Source: Phreatobacter stygius (lineage in GTDB: Bacteria > Pseudomonadota > Alphaproteobacteria > Rhizobiales > Phreatobacteraceae). Taken from it: 64,000 bases of DNA. The position numbers and the translations under genes are program-made. Below, one piece after another: positions 1 to 8,702 of the stretch. The stretch covers positions 930,001-994,000 of the forward strand of contig NZ_CP039690.1 in the NCBI RefSeq assembly GCF_005144885.1. Direction: 5' to 3'. How positions within the stretch are numbered: position 1 is the stretch's first letter; each line of letters begins with the position of its first letter. A model generated the notes under the pieces. That model was not told the DNA's origin, ran no database searches, and was given only the letters and a program-made list of their open reading frames with translations.

Positions 1-273
1 CACGGCGATCCGCCCTTCTACGGCCAGGTGACGCGTGACGGCATCTGCCTCAACTTGCGCCATGTCGACGCCATGCCCTTCACCGGCAATATCCGGGAAA
101 CCGACCACCTCCTGTCGGCCTATGTCGTGGTCAGCGATGTCGAGGCCCTCTACGCCGAATGCCGGGCCCGCGGCGCCGGCCTCCACCAACCTTTGACGAC
201 CCAGCCCTGGGACACGCGCGACTTCGTGGTGCGCGATCCCGACGGCAACCTGATCCTGTTCGCGAGCGGCTGA
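1..273 (+). CDS. VOC/glyoxalase-family protein, 3' part only
   Basis: The reading frame is open from base 1, so the start lies outside the window; 90 C-terminal residues are visible. The end has the usual last strand of a vicinal-oxygen-chelate (glyoxalase/bleomycin-resistance) domain: DVEALYAECRARGA, then DFVVRDPDGNLILFASG, where the D-P-D-G-N-xI-xF pattern is typical. Family members bind a metal and act as lyases, dioxygenases or drug-binding proteins; which one applies here cannot be told from the C-terminus. The stop overlaps the start of the next gene by one base (TGATG), suggesting translational coupling. Confidence 0.85.
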   Translation, partial: HGDPPFYGQVTRDGICLNLRHVDAMPFTGNIRETDHLLSAYVVVSDVEALYAECRARGAGLHQPLTTQPWDTRDFVVRDPDGNLILFASG

Positions 274-560
274 TGTCAGTCTATGTCGACGATCCGATCT
301 GGCATTGGCAGGGCCTGAAATGGTGTCACCTGCTGGCCGACGACGTCGGCGAACTGCATCGCTTCGCCGCCTCGATCGGGGTTCACCGGCTGTCCTATCA
401 GGGGCCGCCCAAGACCGGCGCGCCGCATTACGATCTGACCGGCTTCGAGCGCAAGAAGGCGATCGCGGCGGGAGCGAAAATCTGCTCGCGCGAGGAAATC
501 GTCGCGGTCTTCCGTCGCGTCAAGGTCGACCGCAAGGCGCGGCCGAAGCTCACGACATAG
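273..560 (+). CDS. DUF4031 domain protein
   Basis: A 95-residue protein of unknown function. It begins [20 protein letters not shown] and continues with [10 protein letters not shown] and PHYDLT, the conserved order of DUF4031 (Y-V-D-D-P near the start, W-C-H-L, then H-Y-D-L-T and an alanine-rich helix). The length fits this small family. The start was chosen at the ATG that overlaps the stop of the preceding VOC gene by one base. No catalytic role is established; the conserved Asp and His residues suggest a metal or nucleotide site, but that is inference. Confidence 0.85.
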   Translation: MSVYVDDPIWHWQGLKWCHLLADDVGELHRFAASIGVHRLSYQGPPKTGAPHYDLTGFERKKAIAAGAKICSREEIVAVFRRVKVDRKARPKLTT

Positions 561-627
561 GCCCTCATCCCTTGACAGGCCCGCCGATCCCCCCGAAACC
601 GAAGCCGCCTCACCCGGAGACTTTCGC

Positions 628-1602
628 GTGGCCGAGTTGCCGCTGAAACTGCCGCCGCTGAAAATCCTGCTCTGCTCGCCGCGCGGCTTCTGCGCCGGCG
701 TGGTGCGCGCCATCGACGCGGTCGAGCAGGCGCTGAGGATCTATGGTCCGCCGGTCTATGTCCGTCACGAGATCGTCCACAACCGCTTCGTCGTCGACGG
801 CCTGAAGGCCAAGGGCGCGGTTTTCGTCGAGGAACTCTCGGAGATCCCCGAGACCGACGCGCCGGTGATCTTCTCGGCCCATGGCGTGGCCAAATCGGTG
901 CCGGCGGAAGCCGAGAAGCGCAATTTCCTGGCGATCGACGCCACCTGCCCGCTGGTCACCAAGGTGCATCGTGAGGCCGAGATCCATTTCCGGCGCGGCC
1001 GCGAGGTGGTGCTGGTCGGCCATGCCGGTCACCCCGAGGTGGTCGGCACCATGGGCCAGTTGCCGCCGGGCGCGGTGACCCTGGTCGAGACGCTCGCCCA
1101 GGCCAAGGCCTTCGTGCCGAAGGATGAGCGGGCGCTCGCCTATGTCACCCAGACGACGCTGTCGGTCGACGACACCCGCGAGATCGTCGATTTCCTCAAT
1201 GGCCGGTTCCCGGCGATTGTCGGCCCGCACAAGGAAGACATCTGCTACGCCACCACCAACCGGCAGGAAGCGGTCAAGCGGGTCGCGCCGCTGGTCGAAG
1301 CCATGATCGTGGTCGGCGCGCCCAATTCATCGAACTCGCAGCGCCTGCGCGAGGTCGCCGAGCGCGAGGGCTGCCGCATCTCGGAACTGGTCCAGCGCGC
1401 CGCCGACATCGACTGGGACCGCTTCGGCGATATCGTCTCGCTCGGCATCACGGCCGGCGCCTCGGCGCCGGAAGTGCTGGTCGAGGAGATCATCGAGGCC
1501 TTCGCCACGCGCTACTCCGTGCTGGTCGAGACGGTCTCGACGGCCGACGAAAGCGTCTTCTTCCCCCTGCCCCGCCAGCTCCGGCCCGACGCCGCAGCCT
1601 GA
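628..1602 (+). CDS. ispH: 4-hydroxy-3-methylbut-2-enyl diphosphate reductase
   Basis: Last enzyme of the MEP isoprenoid pathway; reduces HMBPP to IPP and DMAPP using a [4Fe-4S] cluster in the cytosol. All three cluster cysteines are present: C22 in GFCAGV, C107 in DATCPLV and C206 in [10 protein letters not shown]. The proton-relay glutamate is E137 in GHPEVVG, and the substrate histidines lie in HEIVHN. The length of 324 residues is normal. The start is GTG, preceded by GGAG about 8 bases upstream; the encoded sequence begins MAELPLK before the conserved [12 protein letters not shown]. It leads the run ispH-thrB-rnhA, an order common in Rhizobiales, with 13 bases to thrB. Confidence 0.97.
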   Translation: MAELPLKLPPLKILLCSPRGFCAGVVRAIDAVEQALRIYGPPVYVRHEIVHNRFVVDGLKAKGAVFVEELSEIPETDAPVIFSAHGVAKSVPAEAEKRNFLAIDATCPLVTKVHREAEIHFRRGREVVLVGHAGHPEVVGTMGQLPPGAVTLVETLAQAKAFVPKDERALAYVTQTTLSVDDTREIVDFLNGRFPAIVGPHKEDICYATTNRQEAVKRVAPLVEAMIVVGAPNSSNSQRLREVAEREGCRISELVQRAADIDWDRFGDIVSLGITAGASAPEVLVEEIIEAFATRYSVLVETVSTADESVFFPLPRQLRPDAAA

Positions 1603-1615
1603 AGGTTTTCCCACT

Positions 1616-2578
1616 ATGGCCGTCTATACCGATGTCACCGCCGAGGATCTGTCGGCCCATCTCGCGCGCTACGACATCGGCTCGCTTTTGTCGTTCAAGG
1701 GCATTGCCGAAGGCGTCGAGAACTCGAATTTCCTGCTGCACACGACCAAGGCCAGCTACATCCTGACGCTTTATGAAAAGCGGGTCGACCCGGGCGACCT
1801 GCCGTTCTTCATTGGCCTGATGGAACATCTGGCCGGACGTGGCCTGACCTGCCCCCAACCGGTCAAGATGAAGGACGGCAACGCGCTCGGCGAGCTGGCC
1901 GGCCGCCCGGCCGCCATCGTCACCTTCCTCGAGGGCGTGTGGATCCGTCGGCCGCAGGTCAGCCATTGCGCCGCCGTCGGCCGGGCGCTGGCCGAGCTGC
2001 ACCTGACCGGCCAGGGCTTTCCGATCCATCGGGCCAATGCTCTCTCCGTGCAGGGCTGGCGGCCGCTCTACGAGCGCGCCCGCGATCGCGCTGACACGGT
2101 GGCGCCGGGGCTCGCGGCGACCATCGCCGGCGAGCTCGGCCATTGCGAACAGTCCTGGCCGCGCGAACTGCCGGCCGGGGTGATCCATGCCGACCTGTTC
2201 AACGACAACGTGTTCTTCCTGAACGACCGGCTGTCCGGGCTGATCGACTTCTACTTCGCCTGCAACGACATCCTGGCCTATGACCTGGCGATCTGCCTGA
2301 ATGCCTGGTGCTTTTCGCCCGACGACGAATTCGATTTCGCCAAGGGCACGGCCATGCTCGCGGCCTACCAGCAATTGCGCCCCTTGAGCGAGGCTGAACG
2401 CCAGGCGCTGCCGCTCCTGGCCCGCGGCTCGGCGCTGCGCTTCCTGCTGACCCGGCTGGTCGACTGGCTGAACGTGCCGCCGGGCGCCGTGGTCACCCCC
2501 AAGAACCCGCTCGAATATCTGTCGAAACTGCGCTTTCACCAGCGCGTCGGCTCAGCCACGGAATATGGCCTGTCATGA
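1616..2578 (+). CDS. thrB: homoserine kinase (ThrB2/APH-fold type)
   Basis: Phosphorylates L-homoserine in threonine synthesis. This is the kinase-like (choline kinase/APH fold) form used by alphaproteobacteria, not the GHMP form of E. coli. The 320-residue protein opens with [12 protein letters not shown] and [16 protein letters not shown], which are diagnostic. It carries the catalytic loop [11 protein letters not shown] (H191, D193, N198) and the metal-binding aspartate D211 in LIDFYF. It sits 13 bases after ispH and overlaps rnhA by four bases (ATGA), so the three genes are probably co-transcribed. Non-orthologous to GHMP ThrB despite the shared name. Confidence 0.95.
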   Translation: MAVYTDVTAEDLSAHLARYDIGSLLSFKGIAEGVENSNFLLHTTKASYILTLYEKRVDPGDLPFFIGLMEHLAGRGLTCPQPVKMKDGNALGELAGRPAAIVTFLEGVWIRRPQVSHCAAVGRALAELHLTGQGFPIHRANALSVQGWRPLYERARDRADTVAPGLAATIAGELGHCEQSWPRELPAGVIHADLFNDNVFFLNDRLSGLIDFYFACNDILAYDLAICLNAWCFSPDDEFDFAKGTAMLAAYQQLRPLSEAERQALPLLARGSALRFLLTRLVDWLNVPPGAVVTPKNPLEYLSKLRFHQRVGSATEYGLS

Positions 2579-3030
2579 CCAACCGCGTCGAAATCTTCAC
2601 TGACGGCGCCTGCTCGGGCAATCCCGGCCCAGGCGGCTGGGGCGCCATCCTGCGTTATGGCGACAAGGTCAAGGAACTCTCCGGCGGCGAGCCGGAGACC
2701 ACCAACAACCGCATGGAGCTGATGGCGGCGATCTCCGCGCTGGAGGCGATCAACCGCACGTCGGCGATCGATCTGCATACCGACAGCCAATATGTGAAGA
2801 ACGGCATCATGACGTGGATCCACTCATGGAAGCGCAATGGCTGGCGCACCGCCGACAAGAAGCCGGTCAAGAACGCCGATCTCTGGCAGCGGCTCGACCA
2901 GGCACGCGACCGCCATGACGTCACCTGGCACTGGGTCAAGGGCCATGCCGGCCACGACGAGAACGAGCGGGCCGACGAACTGGCCCGCAGCGGCATGGCG
3001 CCGTTCAAGCAGCGCAACGGCGCCGGCTGA
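2575..3030 (+). CDS. rnhA: ribonuclease HI
   Basis: Degrades the RNA strand of RNA-DNA hybrids, removing primers and R-loops. At 151 residues it is close to the E. coli enzyme, and all catalytic positions fall at the same numbers: D10 ([16 protein letters not shown]), E48 ([10 protein letters not shown]), D70 (HTDSQYV), H124 ([10 protein letters not shown]) and D134 (ERADELA). The basic handle region with [20 protein letters not shown] is also present. The ATG overlaps the thrB stop by four bases. A short hairpin lies just after the stop codon. Confidence 0.97.
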   Translation: MTNRVEIFTDGACSGNPGPGGWGAILRYGDKVKELSGGEPETTNNRMELMAAISALEAINRTSAIDLHTDSQYVKNGIMTWIHSWKRNGWRTADKKPVKNADLWQRLDQARDRHDVTWHWVKGHAGHDENERADELARSGMAPFKQRNGAG

Positions 3031-3043
3031 GCGCCAATGGCTG

Positions 3044-3062
3044 CCGCGCACAGAATGCGCGG
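3044..3062 (+). terminator. possible weak terminator after rnhA
   Basis: A perfect 7-bp stem (CCGCGCA / TGCGCGG) with a 5-base loop lies 14 bases after the rnhA stop. There is no run of T after it, so it is at best a factor-assisted or weak terminator. The rest of the 231-base gap up to the cupin gene shows nothing else I can support. Confidence 0.3.
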
Positions 3063-3261
3063 ATATGGTTACCCGCGCGACGACAGCGGGAAAGAGACGA
3101 CAAAACAATACGTTGCGGCCTTCATCCCAACCTCGACCGGGCGGCCCGAGGCGATCGCATCGCCGTGGTGAGACAACCAGGAGCTGTCTTCGGCAGGTCT
3201 TTTGCCAAGTCGTCCGGTGCGGGGCGTCAATGTCCCGGCATGAGACAGAAGGGCAGGGACA

Positions 3262-3765
3262 ATGCCGAATACCTCATTCAAAGCCGCCAGCCTCAGCCAG
3301 ATCGAACTCGATCCCGCGCCGATCCGCCCGGAATGGATCCTCGAGGGCCATCCGGTCGCGCGCTGCCGCCAATGGTCCGACAGCAGCGACGGCACCACTG
3401 CCGCCATGGTCTGGGACTGCACGGCCGGCCGGTTCCGCTGGTATTTCGGCGGTGACGAGATCGTCCACATCATCGAAGGCGAGGTCATCGTCGGGGGCGA
3501 CGACACCCCGCAACGCACGCTTCGGCCAGGCGATGCCGCCCTGTTCCGGGCCGGCACATGGGCCACCTGGCACGTACCACATTATGTCAGGAAACACGCG
3601 ATCTGCCGCGACAGCCTGCCGATCGCAATCAGCCTGCCGCTCAAGGTCACGAAAAAGGCGGCCCGCTTCGCGAACCGCCTGATCGATCGTGTTACCCACC
3701 GCATACCGGGCTATGTCTCGAACGAGAGCCTGCCTTTCGCCCTGGTCGGCGCGATCGTGCTCTGA
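3262..3765 (+). CDS. cupin-domain protein (Cupin_3/DUF861 type)
   Basis: A 167-residue protein with one cupin beta-barrel in its middle. The segment FRWYFGGDEIVHIIEGEVIV contains cupin motif 1 in the DUF861 form (E-x-x-x-I-x-x-G), and TLRPGDAALFRAGTWATWHV is motif 2 (PGD...G....W). Such domains are found in (S)-ureidoglycine aminohydrolase and EutQ-like proteins. The C-terminal 45 residues beyond the barrel are positively charged and unrecognised. The gene is monocistronic and converges on the peroxiredoxin gene with 28 bases between stops. Substrate unknown. Confidence 0.85.
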   Translation: MPNTSFKAASLSQIELDPAPIRPEWILEGHPVARCRQWSDSSDGTTAAMVWDCTAGRFRWYFGGDEIVHIIEGEVIVGGDDTPQRTLRPGDAALFRAGTWATWHVPHYVRKHAICRDSLPIAISLPLKVTKKAARFANRLIDRVTHRIPGYVSNESLPFALVGAIVL

Positions 3766-3793
3766 CCGGGCAGCAAGGCCTGTCGGCTGCCGA

Positions 3794-4279
3794 TCAAAGC
3801 TGCTTGAGCAGGGCCTCGGCTCCGGACACGTCAGCTTTGCCCGGCGCGTCCTCGATATTGAGCTGAACCACCACCCCGTCCTTCACCAGCATGGCATAGC
3901 GCTTGGAGCGCATGCCCATGCCGAAGGCCGACATGTCGTTGTCGAGGCCGATCGCCTTGGCGAAATCGGCGCTGCCATCGGCGAGCACGCCGACCTTGTC
4001 GACGGCGCCGGAGGCCTTCTGCCAGGCGTCGAGCACGAAGACGTCATTGGTCGAGGTGGCGTAGATGGCGTCGACGCCCTTGGCCTTGAACGCCTCGGCA
4101 TTGGCGACGAAACCCGGCATGTGGTTCTTGTGGCAGGTCGGCGTGAAGGCGCCCGGCACGGCGAACAGGATCACCGTCTTGCCCGCGAAAATATCGGCCG
4201 TGGTCCTGGCGCCCGGACCGTCGGAGGTCATCAGGCGGAAGGTCGCGTCGGGCAGGCGGTCGCCAATCTGGATGGTCAT
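3794..4279 (-). CDS. peroxiredoxin, Prx5/AhpE-like (glutathione or thioredoxin dependent)
   Basis: Thiol peroxidase that reduces hydrogen and alkyl peroxides. The 161-residue product has the Prx5 active site VPGAFTPTCHKNH with peroxidatic cysteine C49, preceding P42 and T46, and an active-site arginine around R124-R127 in GMRSKRYAM. There is no second conserved cysteine in the usual resolving position, as in 1-Cys or glutathione/glutaredoxin-linked members. The start at MTIQIGDRLPDATF is preceded by GAGGAAA; the frame stays open further upstream but that part resembles no peroxiredoxin. The DsbD-N-like gene lies upstream on the same strand, suggesting a small redox cluster. Confidence 0.93.
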   Translation of the reverse strand: MTIQIGDRLPDATFRLMTSDGPGARTTADIFAGKTVILFAVPGAFTPTCHKNHMPGFVANAEAFKAKGVDAIYATSTNDVFVLDAWQKASGAVDKVGVLADGSADFAKAIGLDNDMSAFGMGMRSKRYAMLVKDGVVVQLNIEDAPGKADVSGAEALLKQL

Positions 4280-4422
4280 CGGGTTTCCTCGTCGTCGGTG
4301 ACTGCTCGCGCGTGGCGCGAGCCGTGAAGGGACGACCAAAAGGAATAGTCGGTCCGCTGTGCCACGTCGAGACGGCAAGACCGGACGGCAGACCCCTGGA
4401 TGGCTTGGAAGCCGTTCCCGGA

Positions 4423-5277
4423 TCAGGCCAGGCGCAGCCTGGTCTCCAGAGCCCGCGGGCCGGCGACCAGCGTGAAGGTGATGGGATGGTCGAGCGGCTT
4501 GACCCCGCGCGGGGCGCCGTCCAGCGTCAGCTTGAAGCGGCGGACCGGGCCGGTGGTGTCGAGAATCTCCGGCAAAGGCAAGGACCACTGGCCATCCGGC
4601 CCTTCGGCGAAGAGATCGACACGTCCGGCCTCAGGCCCGACCTGTGCCGCAAGAACCGCCACCGGATGCGCGCCGCCGGTATCGACAGAGACGAGCGACA
4701 GTGTCATGCCCTCGACCGCAGCCACGGGCACCCGAGCGGCAAATTTCGCCACCTCGCTCGCCAGCGCCGGGTCAAGCGCCGGGCCGGCCGTAAGCCCGAG
4801 GCGCGCCTCGCCCTTGGCCGGGATGCAGATATTGTCGCAGACGGCGTAGTCGATCTTGGCCACCAGCTCGACCGGTTTTGCCGGATCGCGTGGCGTGACG
4901 ACGATCGGAAACACCACGTCGATCTTGTAGCCGATCGACTGCCCGCCGCCATCGGCGAAGCGGTGCGGCGCCGGCCAGGTGAGCTGGACATTCGCTACAT
5001 TGTCGGAGGCCGCCCAGTCGAACATGGGCGGCACGCCCGAATCGCCGGGTGTGCGCCAATAGGTCTTGGTGCCGGGTGACAAGGTGATCTGAAGGCCGGC
5101 ACGGTGACGCAATGCCGCACCCTCGCCGACCGACCCGGCTCCGATCAGGCGCACCGCCGAGCGGCTGTCGCGCGACCAGTCGGACGCCGCCTGGCCGGCG
5201 AATGCCGGACGGGACAGGACCAGGCCTGGTGCGGCCAAAGCGGCCAGGGACGAGAGAAAGGCGCGGCGATCGATCAT
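4423..5277 (-). CDS. exported DsbD N-terminal-domain-like protein
   Basis: A 284-residue secreted protein with an N-terminal signal (MIDRRAFLSSLAALAAPGLV, RR plus hydrophobic stretch, Tat-like, cleavage probably near AFA-G). The body resembles the periplasmic alpha domain of DsbD/ScsB proteins: GTKTYWRTPGDSGVPP followed by the cysteine pair in YAVCDNICIPAKG (C147 and C151). Unlike true DsbD it has no membrane domain or C-terminal thioredoxin domain, so it cannot move electrons across the membrane alone. It probably takes part in periplasmic thiol exchange, but its partner is not visible here. Upstream of and co-oriented with the peroxiredoxin gene (143 bases apart). Confidence 0.85.
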   Translation of the reverse strand: MIDRRAFLSSLAALAAPGLVLSRPAFAGQAASDWSRDSRSAVRLIGAGSVGEGAALRHRAGLQITLSPGTKTYWRTPGDSGVPPMFDWAASDNVANVQLTWPAPHRFADGGGQSIGYKIDVVFPIVVTPRDPAKPVELVAKIDYAVCDNICIPAKGEARLGLTAGPALDPALASEVAKFAARVPVAAVEGMTLSLVSVDTGGAHPVAVLAAQVGPEAGRVDLFAEGPDGQWSLPLPEILDTTGPVRRFKLTLDGAPRGVKPLDHPITFTLVAGPRALETRLRLA

Positions 5278-5432
5278 GTCTGGGGATGTAGTGCGCAGAC
5301 CCTGCGGTGACCACTGACGATCCGGTGATCACCGGATGTGATCCTGACACTCAGCCGTCAACAGGCCGTGAAGCGCAAGTCCTACGATCGCACCCCGTAG
5401 CCATGGGGCGCATTCCGGGGTAGTTTTCCGTC

Positions 5433-6053
5433 ATGGCGCAGCAACCGACGAAACGCAGGCCGCGCGGCGCTTCCCGCGGCTACCTTGACGGACAAATGCT
5501 CATCGCGATGCCGACCATGCGCGATGAGCGGTTCGCCCGTAGTGTCATTTATGTCTGCGCGCATTCTTCCGACGGCGCCATGGGCATCGTGGTCAACCAG
5601 ACCGCGACCAACCTCGTCTTCCCCGACCTGCTGGTCCAGCTCGACATCATTCCCGAGGACCAGAAGATCACCTTGCCGGCGAGCACCTCGTCGGTACGCG
5701 TGCTGCGCGGCGGACCGGTCGAGACCGGCCGGGGCTTCGTGCTGCACACCTCGGACTTCTATATCGAGAATTCGACCTTGCCGATCGACGAGGGCATCTG
5801 CCTGACCGCCACGCTCGACATCCTGAAGGCCATGGCGACCGGCGACGGGCCGACCAACGCCGTCCTGGCGCTCGGTTATGCCGGTTGGGGCGCCGGCCAG
5901 CTCGAAAACGAGATCCAGGCCAATGGCTGGCTGCATTGCCCGGCCGACCAGGACCTGATCTTCGGCGCCGATGTCGAGACCAAATATGACCGGGCCATGC
6001 GCAAGATCGGCATCGACCCGTCCATGCTGTCGAGCGACGCCGGCCACGCCTGA
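5433..6053 (+). CDS. YqgE/AlgH family protein
   Basis: A 206-residue member of the UPF0301 (YqgE/AlgH) family. The marks are [55 protein letters not shown] and [15 protein letters not shown], all in family order. The molecular function is not settled; AlgH was first linked to alginate regulation in Pseudomonas, and many genomes keep it beside redox or RNase genes. About 20 extra residues precede the conserved core, with a basic stretch ([10 protein letters not shown]). Divergent from the DsbD-N-like gene. Confidence 0.93.
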   Translation: MAQQPTKRRPRGASRGYLDGQMLIAMPTMRDERFARSVIYVCAHSSDGAMGIVVNQTATNLVFPDLLVQLDIIPEDQKITLPASTSSVRVLRGGPVETGRGFVLHTSDFYIENSTLPIDEGICLTATLDILKAMATGDGPTNAVLALGYAGWGAGQLENEIQANGWLHCPADQDLIFGADVETKYDRAMRKIGIDPSMLSSDAGHA

Positions 6054-6098
6054 CCGGCATCGGCGCCGGCACCGCGACCGACATCCAGGCACGGCCTC

Positions 6099-6230
6099 TT
6101 ACTTTCCGGCCTTTTGCAGCCGGCCGGCATTGGACTTGTTGCCGGCCAGCCCATCGGCTTGATCGTCCCGCCACTGATGCTGTTTCACCGGATCCAGCTG
6201 TTCGCCTGCACCATGCTGGCCGCGCGTCAT
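6099..6230 (-). CDS. possible 43-residue hydrophilic protein
   Basis: A short frame beginning MTRGQHGAGEQLDPVKQHQW and ending NAGRLQKAGK with a TAA stop. It occupies the gap between YqgE and pyruvate kinase, on the opposite strand from both. The composition (Q, G, K, D rich, almost no hydrophobic residues) resembles small disordered proteins of Rhizobiales, but I do not recognise a family. No strong ribosome-binding site is visible. It may be real or chance. Confidence 0.35.
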   Translation of the reverse strand: MTRGQHGAGEQLDPVKQHQWRDDQADGLAGNKSNAGRLQKAGK

Positions 6231-6408
6231 GCCGCGCGCGCGGCGGCACCGGGAAAACCCGAACCGGCGCCCCATTGAACACTCGGCGGCCGTGTCATGC
6301 GGACGCCAATACCTGATGACATGCAACAGCAGCGCGAATGACGGCGGCGGCACTCGCCTCGCGCGGCGAAATCGGTCTAGGCTCGGCCGCAAGGGAGACA
6401 TTGCCTGC

Positions 6409-7848
6409 ATGCGACGCCAGCGCCGGACCAAGATCCTCGCAACCCTCGGACCGGCCTCGTCGACCCGCGATGCCATCGCCGCGCTGTTTGCCGCCGGCGC
6501 GGACGTGTTCCGCGTCAACATGAGCCATACGCCGCACGACAAGCTGCGCGAATTTGTCGAGATCATCCGCTCGATCGAGCACGAGAACCAGCGCCCGATC
6601 GGCATCCTGGCGGACCTGCAGGGCCCCAAATTGCGCCTCGGGGCCTTCAAGGATGGCCCGGTCGTGCTGGCCAACGGCGCGCAGTTCACCCTCGATTCCG
6701 ACAAGAAGCCGGGCGACGGTAAGCGCGTGCAGCTGCCTCACCCGGAAATCCTCACCGCGCTCGAGGCCGGGCACCGGCTGATCCTCGACGACGGCAAGGT
6801 GACGCTGGTCGCCGAGCAATGCACGCCGGCCAAGGCCGTCTGCCGGGTCGTCGTCGGCGGCAAGCTGTCCGACCGCAAGGGTGTCAGCCTGCCCGACACG
6901 ACGCTACCGGTGTCGGCGCTCACCGACAAGGATCGCTCCGACCTCGATGCCGCGCTCAATGCCGGCGTCGACTGGATCGCGGTGTCCTTCGTGCAGCGCC
7001 CGGAGGACGTCGCCGAGGTCAAGAAGATCGCCCGCGGCCGGGCCGCCGTGATGGCCAAGATCGAAAAGCCGCAGGCGGTCGCCCGCCTCGCCGAGATCAT
7101 GGAGATCGCCGACGCCCTGATGGTGGCGCGCGGCGATCTCGGTGTCGAAATGCCGATGGCCAAAGTGCCGGGCATCCAGAAACAGATCACCCGCTCGGCG
7201 CGGCGCACCGGCAAGCCGGTGGTGGTGGCCACCCAGATGCTGGAGAGCATGATCACCGCGCCGGTGCCGACCCGCGCCGAAGTCTCCGATGTCGCGACCG
7301 CCGTATTCGAAGGCGCCGACGCCATCATGCTGTCGGCCGAGAGCGCGGCCGGCCAATATCCGGTCGAAGCGGTCGCGATGATGAGCCGCATCGCCGAGGA
7401 GGTCGAAGGCGACCCGACCTATCGCGCGGTGATCCAGAACCAGCGCGCCGAGCCCGAGGCGACCGGCTCCGATGCCATTGCGCTGGCGGCACGCGACATC
7501 GCCGAGACGCTCGACCTCTCGGCCATCGTCTGCTGGACCTCGTCGGGGTCGACCGCCATCCGCGTGGCGCGCGAGCGGCCGAAGCCGATCATCATCGCGC
7601 TGACCCCCAATATCGCCACCGGCCGTCGCCTGGCGCTGCTCTGGGGTGTTCATTGCGTGGTGACCCAGGATGCCCGCGACCTCGACGACATGGTCAGCCG
7701 CGCTTGCCGCTTCGCCTTCAAGGACGGCTTCGCCAAGCCCGGCCAGCGGATCATCGTGGTGGCCGGCGTGCCGCTCGGCACGCCCGGCGCGACCAATATG
7801 CTGCGCATCGCCTTCGTCGGCAGCGACAGCGACAACACGGACATCTAG
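6409..7848 (+). CDS. pyk: pyruvate kinase
   Basis: Converts phosphoenolpyruvate and ADP to pyruvate and ATP, the last step of glycolysis. The 479-residue protein begins MRRQRRTKILATLGPASST and has RVNMSH, ILADLQGPKLRLG (active-site lysine near residue 74), AKIEKPQAV with the catalytic lysine, and the metal/substrate signature ALMVARGDLGVEMP. The C-terminal effector domain is present (TSSGSTAIRVARERP). The start was set at the ATG preceded by AAGGGAG; the frame is open about 180 bases upstream but that part does not resemble the family. Followed after 49 bases by a co-oriented binding-protein gene. Confidence 0.96.
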   Translation: MRRQRRTKILATLGPASSTRDAIAALFAAGADVFRVNMSHTPHDKLREFVEIIRSIEHENQRPIGILADLQGPKLRLGAFKDGPVVLANGAQFTLDSDKKPGDGKRVQLPHPEILTALEAGHRLILDDGKVTLVAEQCTPAKAVCRVVVGGKLSDRKGVSLPDTTLPVSALTDKDRSDLDAALNAGVDWIAVSFVQRPEDVAEVKKIARGRAAVMAKIEKPQAVARLAEIMEIADALMVARGDLGVEMPMAKVPGIQKQITRSARRTGKPVVVATQMLESMITAPVPTRAEVSDVATAVFEGADAIMLSAESAAGQYPVEAVAMMSRIAEEVEGDPTYRAVIQNQRAEPEATGSDAIALAARDIAETLDLSAIVCWTSSGSTAIRVARERPKPIIIALTPNIATGRRLALLWGVHCVVTQDARDLDDMVSRACRFAFKDGFAKPGQRIIVVAGVPLGTPGATNMLRIAFVGSDSDNTDI

Positions 7849-7897
7849 CCCGTGGCGGCCCGATCCGGCCGCGCCAGTCCTGGCAAGGAGCCGTGCC

Positions 7898-8698
7898 ATG
7901 CTCAGAACTCTCGTGTCGATCCTGTTCGCCGCCGTTTCGGGATGGTCGGCCATGGCCAATGAGCCGCCGCCGGGCGTTGCCGCCGAACTCGCACCGACAG
8001 GCCGGCTGCGCGCGGCGATCAATTTCGGCAATCCGGTGCTGGCCAAGCGTGATCCGGCGACCGGAGCGCCGGGCGGCGTCTCGGTCGCGCTGGCGCGCGC
8101 GCTGGCCGAACGGCTCGGCTTGCCGGTCGACCTCGTCGCCTATGAGGCGGCCGGCCAGGTCACCGACGCCGCCAGGACCGGCATCTGGGACATCGCCTTC
8201 CTGGCGGTCGACCCGGTGCGCGCCGCCGAGATCGATTTCACCGCACCCTATGTGCTGATCGAGGGCACCTATCTGGTCAAGGCGACCTCGCCGCTGCGCC
8301 GGGTCGAGGACGTCGACCGGGCCGGAAACCGCGTGCTGGCCACCCGCGGCAGCGCCTTTGCCTTGTTCCTGACGCGCACTCTGCGCCAGGCCCAACTGGT
8401 CCAGGAGCCGGCCTCCGCGCCCTATCTCGATATCTTTGTTGCCGGCGATTACGAAGCCGCCGCGGGCGTTCGCCAGCCGCTGGTCAATTTCGCCCGGTCC
8501 CGTCCGGACCTGCGCGTCATGGACGGACGTTTCATGGCGATCGAACAGGCCATGGCGATCCAGAAGGGCCGCCCTGCCGGCTTGCGTTACCTCAGGGCCT
8601 TTCTCGAGGAGATGAAGGTTTCGGGCTTTGTCGAGCGCAGCTTGAGGGCGAGCGGCGAGGCCGATGCCGCGGTGGCGCCGGCGGCCAAGCTCGATTGA
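7898..8698 (+). CDS. periplasmic amino-acid-type solute-binding protein
   Basis: A 266-residue protein with a signal peptide (MLRTLVSILFAAVSGWSAMA) and a single SBP_bac_3 domain. Typical features are RLRAAINFGNPVLA at the start of lobe 1, IWDIAFLAVDPVRAAEIDFTAPY before the hinge, and GLRYLRAFLEEMKVSGFVERS at the C-terminus. No permease or ATPase is adjacent, so it is an orphan; it may serve a transporter elsewhere or act as a sensor. Starts 49 bases after pyk with AAGGAG at good spacing, so it could be read with pyk. Ligand unknown. Confidence 0.85.
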   Translation: MLRTLVSILFAAVSGWSAMANEPPPGVAAELAPTGRLRAAINFGNPVLAKRDPATGAPGGVSVALARALAERLGLPVDLVAYEAAGQVTDAARTGIWDIAFLAVDPVRAAEIDFTAPYVLIEGTYLVKATSPLRRVEDVDRAGNRVLATRGSAFALFLTRTLRQAQLVQEPASAPYLDIFVAGDYEAAAGVRQPLVNFARSRPDLRVMDGRFMAIEQAMAIQKGRPAGLRYLRAFLEEMKVSGFVERSLRASGEADAAVAPAAKLD

Positions 8699-8702
8699 GT
8701 TC

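Noticed and set aside
1490-2539. 349-codon minus-strand frame opposite thrB
   Set aside because: Antisense shadow of homoserine kinase, with repetitive R/G/Q-rich translation.
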